In this document: positions 60,805 through 64,000 of the stretch, in pieces
Layout: each line of letters begins with the position of its first letter
Numbering within the stretch: the stretch's first letter is position 1
Assembly (NCBI GenBank): GCA_022410635.1
Contig: JAJVDF010000019.1
Location: 1,522,091 to 1,586,090, forward strand
DNA length: 64,000 nucleotides
Direction of reading: 5' to 3'
Origin: Tretioscincus oriximinensis
Lineage: Eukaryota; Chordata; Lepidosauria; Squamata; Gymnophthalmidae
The notes under the pieces: generated by a model
Databases searched by the model: none
What the model saw: only the letters and a program-made list of their open reading frames with translations
What the model was told of the DNA's origin: nothing
Translations under genes and position numbers: made by a program

Positions 60805-62780
60805 CTGTAAAAAAGAAAGGAAGGAAAATATAGGCTGAATGCTTCATTCAATGACAATCGAAGTACTTCCTAAATTTCAGCCAGGTGTTCTTAAAATATA
60901 TGTGTATTTTTCCTATAAAAATGAACAGGTAACTTAAAAAAAGAAAAGAAAAAGAAAATAACATAAGCATATTTTGGATGCTGTGTGAACAGTGCCACCA
61001 TGTGGACAGTTTCACGGTCAGATTTCCCACATCCAAAAATTTTAAAATAATATTTATTATTTTTTTAATTGAATGCTTCCTCTTGTTTAGATTTTTATTA
61101 GATAAGTTTAGTAGGGCTCAACTCTTTCAATCCTAAATTAAAGCTCAGCAGTCTTTTAACGAAAGATTACAAACTAGAATTAGCTTTAAAAAAGAAAAGA
61201 AAAAGTCAATTTTTAATCAAATTGCACACACCGATACATTTTCTTCAGCAATTTTTGAAATCATTATGATGAAGTATACCCATAATTGTGTTTTAAAACA
61301 TAAATCATGATTTGCCACCAAAAGGACATTAGTTTTCCATATTCCTGCATGTAACTGCAGTAGCATCTTGGATGTATTAACAATTTGTTTAAAAAGAAAG
61401 CTTGGGTTTATATGTAAAGATCCATCAGTATAATGAAATGCTGTATTTTCTCAAGGAACAACAACAACCAGCTCTTTTTCTAACACTATAATTTTTCAGC
61501 AGTATAGTTTTAATATAGTGTCTTACATCCATATATTGGATCAAAAATACATGTTTCCAAAGCTATATAGAATTCCCATGCTAGAACCTTTCTCCACTAG
61601 CAACCAAGATGAGATATTTAGTTGCCATCAGTCACCCTATAGCTATCTATACGTTTTGCCTTTGTCTGAATTAAGCAGTTAATGAGGATATTATGAGAAT
61701 CACTTCTTGTCCCAAGTCCAAAGCTTGGACCACAGTTCTCCTATATATGCTAAGATGTGTGTTTTTCTTATGTGCAGATAAAGAAAGCAGATACTAGGTA
61801 CATTTTCCTATTGAATCCTATCTGTCACAGCCTTCTATATAATATTTCCAACAACAGTGTTTGAAATCAAGGGAAATAAGCTGTTTTCCCCTCAGTAAAC
61901 TTTTCTTTCCTTATAAAGAGAGCTTGATAAAAGTGTCACTGAGCTAATATTTGCAGAAGGTACCAGTAACCACTTCTACTGTTTGCCTGGAGACAAACAT
62001 AGAATATGAGGAGCTACAGACTTTGGGATCTTATAAGACACCAAGAATCTCTCACTGCGTTATGCTGAAACAAATGTCAGGATTAGTTCCTTCAAAGAGA
62101 TTTTGTATTTCTCAGATTTTAGGTTATAAGCATTGGATAGGGGAAAGCATTAATTAAATGCTTTAGAAAGCAAGAGAAAAGGAAAGTATAAAAGTGAAGA
62201 TGTAGTTATAAGGGCAAATCCCCCTCCCCCCCAAAAAACTAGATTTTTTTCATATCTGCTTCCCAGCACAAGCAAACAGCAAACGGTTCTGATCGTGCAT
62301 GCGCCCAGTGAACTGGATAGGCCATTTTAAAACAGAGAAGTGTGAAACTTGCAAAGAATCAACCTTCCGGATTACTGTATATTATTTTATAAATGTCGCT
62401 GGAATCTTGCAGGAATATGAGTGCTGCACACTATTATTTGGAAGGGTCCGGCAGGATGAGGGCATCGTCCTCCTCGACATCTGCAAGGAAGGAAGCCATC
62501 CTTCATTGCTTATGACCACAGTAAGCCCCTGAGGAATTGGGGAGTAAAAGGGCTCACCCATTAAAGAATAAAATAACGGTCCGCAGTGCTTAGGCTGCTG
62601 CCGCCGCTTGAGAAAAACAAACCCGGTCAAGCTGGCAGAATGAAAAAAAGGCGAAGAATAAAAGCAAGAAGCAAGGGACCCTTTGCCCACTGGCATATGG
62701 GCGATTTGCTGGTTCTACCGTCGCCATGGCAGGAAAGCACTTGGGATGGCGATGCAGTAAAAAAAAAATGTCTACAGCCC

Positions 62781-63160
62781 TGTCCCCACTGAGTCTTCTT
62801 CTGGGTTATATCTCTGAACAGAGCTTGGCCATCTACATGCTAGTGTAGACTATGGCAGGCCTGCCATAGCCTACACTAGCATGAAGATGGCAGTCTCCAA
62901 TTCCAAGATATATAGCCCAGAAGAAAGCTCAGGGCGGACAGGATCAAAGACGAGAAGTTCAGAAAGAGGTTCTGAGGAGCCAGGCTGGCCATGCACAGAG
63001 GCAAGAGAGGGGGGGGGGGGTCTGCCCCACTAGCATGTAGATGCCAGGCTCCGATTTCAAGATACAGCCCATAAGAAGGCTCAGTGGGGACAAGACCAAT
63101 GATGAGGAGTTCAGAAGAGGTACTGAAGAACCAGGCTGGTCGTGCAGAGTGGGGGGGTGG
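62781..63160. repeat. Foldback plus direct repeat block, three related units
   Basis: Bases 62781-62860 and 62861-62940 are imperfect inverted copies about a centre in AGGCCT; both read CATG(T/A)AGATGGC, then a spacer, then AGCCCAGAAG/AACCCAGAAG, CTCAG and GGACAG. A third unit at about 63031-63160 repeats the second in direct orientation (CTAGCATG, AGATG, CCCA, CTCAG, GACAAG, GAGGAGTTCAGA, CCAGGCTGG). A G-run separates units two and three. It is probably a palindromic non-autonomous transposon with a partial duplication. No family recognised. Confidence 0.6.
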
Positions 63161-63199
63161 GGGTGGCAATGAAGTCTTCCCTGGACGATCTTGCATCCC

Positions 63200-63325
63200 C
63201 ACAACACTTATTTATTCCACCAAAGCTGAATGTTCCACGACAGAGCATTGTGTGGACCGGTTCATTCCACAGTATCCTTGCTCTGTAGTGGAATATCCAG
63301 TCATCATGGCATAAATACGAGACGT
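63200..63325. repeat. Transposon-like fragment ending in a GGCTGCGTCCACAC motif
   Basis: The segment contains an imperfect inverted arrangement around ttattccacca, tgttccacgacagagc, attccacagtat and gctctgtagtggaatatcc, and it ends (reverse complement) with GGCTGCGTCCACACGTCTCG. Similar terminal motifs occur elsewhere in the window. I read it as a non-autonomous DNA-transposon remnant of unknown family. Confidence 0.4.
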
Positions 63326-63830
63326 GTGGACGCAGCCTTTGCTGCCTACCGAAAGGGCCCCCCCTTGCCTTCCTCCATCCCTCATGGCTCCACGACATTA
63401 GAGTACAATGGAACCTAGACGGCGCCATCACTCCACGGATGCTCCAGCGAAAGACCCACAGACGACTTCCCTTAAACTTCCTATATTAAGCCCAGGATCT
63501 CCCCACCCCCCACCCCTGGAAAGAAAGTCACCCCGATCGCAGACGCCCCCCCACCCCCACCCCCCGGGAATAAGACGGGGCTGTCTATGCCGTCGAGGCG
63601 GCCGGGCAATTCTTTGCTGCTCCTTCGCCAAAGGCGACGGATGACTTGTCTTAACTTTTCTGATCGCCGCCGGGCAAGGAGGGCGAGGGGCAGGCAGGGA
63701 TCCCCGGCGCTGGCCGAGAGGGTCGCCCCTTCTAGGCTCCATCCCGGCGCCCATCTTCTCTCTCCCCCAGCAACGGCTCTTATGATGCCCGACGGTCCGG
63801 ACGTCCCTCCCGCTCCGGGCCAAGCCTTAC

Positions 63831-64000
63831 CTTCCACTCCGAAACCAGGTCGGCTGTTTTTCTATGAAGGTCCTGCCGCCGCCGCCGCCGCCGCCGCCAC
63901 GGGCAGCTCACGTCCCAAAAGCAGGCGGCACGGAGAGAGTCCCCGGCTGGCGGAAGCGCCGGTGCCCATTTTCCTCCGCTGCCACCGCTCGCCACACCAG
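63831..64000 (-). other. ADGRB3: Probable ADGRB3 non-coding exon 1 (3' part)
   Basis: A good donor on the minus strand (GGAAG|GTAAGG) puts an exon end at 63831, with the intron starting at 63830. The block is GC-rich, rich in CpG, and correctly placed and oriented to supply the missing 5'UTR of ADGRB3, about 3 kb upstream of the coding exon. The exon's 5' end lies beyond the window. It holds a GCG/CGC trinucleotide run (63874-63897) and a complete short upstream ORF. Another non-coding exon between this one and 60804 is possible, and a transcript would decide. Confidence 0.6.
63862..63969 (-). CDS. Upstream ORF in the 5'UTR, 35 codons, with polyalanine
   Basis: An ATG at 63969 opens a 35-codon frame that ends at TAG (63862-63864), 31 bases before the exon-1 donor, so it is complete within one exon. 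It starts MGTGASAS and contains eight alanines in a row encoded by the GCG repeat before ending GPS. The ATG has A at -3 and G at +4 (aaaATGG), a good Kozak context, so scanning ribosomes could use it. I recognise no protein family. A role in damping ADGRB3 translation is inference. It depends on this being transcribed exon sequence, and repeat-length change would alter the polyalanine but not the frame. Confidence 0.4.
   Translation of the reverse strand: MGTGASASRGLSPCRLLLGRELPVAAAAAAAAGPS

Larger units (their letters stand above)
60805..63830 (-). other. ADGRB3: ADGRB3 intron between the non-coding exon and the coding exon
   Basis: The stretch is bounded by the donor GTAAGG at 63830 and the acceptor AG at 60805. 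The left two-thirds is AT-rich unique sequence with no ORF I can support. The right end holds the repeated block at 62781-63160 and a repeat fragment at 63200-63325. No additional exon is obvious. Confidence 0.55.
63400..64000 (-). promoter_or_regulatory. ADGRB3: CpG-rich promoter-proximal region of ADGRB3
   Basis: From about 63400 to the window edge the DNA turns sharply GC-rich and CpG-dense (for example cgccgccgggcaaggagggcg and the CGC repeat), unlike the AT-rich intron to its left. This is typical of a vertebrate CpG-island promoter and its flank. The probable first exon occupies the last 170 bases, so the transcription start is probably right of 64000. Long frames on both strands at 63408-63995 follow from the base composition and are not annotated as genes. 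Confidence 0.6.

Noticed and set aside
63408..63837. Several overlapping long frames on both strands in the CpG-rich region
   Set aside because: Low stop-codon density from GC content; the proteins are Pro/Gly/Arg-rich and unrecognisable.
63780..63995. 71-codon frame on the minus strand over exon 1
   Set aside because: It begins with GTG, runs through the donor into the intron, and has no family resemblance; only the ATG uORF at 63969 is credible.

Overview
The window is a piece of a squamate reptile (lizard-type) chromosome lying over the 5' end of one gene, ADGRB3 (BAI3, adhesion G-protein-coupled receptor B3), on the minus strand. The squamate assignment rests on the repeats: CR1 LINEs with ATTCTATG-type or ATGTTCTT-type ends, a Sauria-type tRNA SINE, a BovB/RTE LINE end, L2 tails, and several palindromic hAT-like and Tc1-like MITEs. 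I cannot name the genus.

Layout, read in gene order from right to left: 63.4-64.0 kb is a CpG-rich promoter-proximal block holding the probable first, non-coding exon (donor at 63830/63831), which carries a GCG repeat and a 35-codon upstream ORF. 60.8-63.8 kb is a 3-kb intron with a foldback/triplicated block. 60036-60804 is the first coding exon, with acceptor, 15 bases of 5'UTR, ATG, signal peptide, CUB domain and a phase-1 donor. Everything from 60035 down to 1 reads as the start of the following very long intron. No other protein-coding host gene is supported.

The intron is a mosaic of AT-rich unique DNA and mobile elements. The largest is a nearly complete CR1 retrotransposon (about 8.9-12.3 kb): ORF1 esterase end plus ORF2 endonuclease and reverse transcriptase, with one frameshift. 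Just upstream lies a 669-bp, extremely GC-rich hAT-like element with an exact 8-bp target duplication. Other notable items are a Sauria-type SINE nested inside an L2 LINE whose tail it shares, a 650-bp inverted pair of CR1 ends, a 78-bp Tc1-type palindrome, and a dispersed module with a hammerhead-ribozyme-like core, best preserved at 42796-42832.

There is no operon, CRISPR array, prophage or bacterial-type system here. Most short ORFs are chance or lie in repeats. Identifications come from reading the sequence and remembered family features; no search was run.
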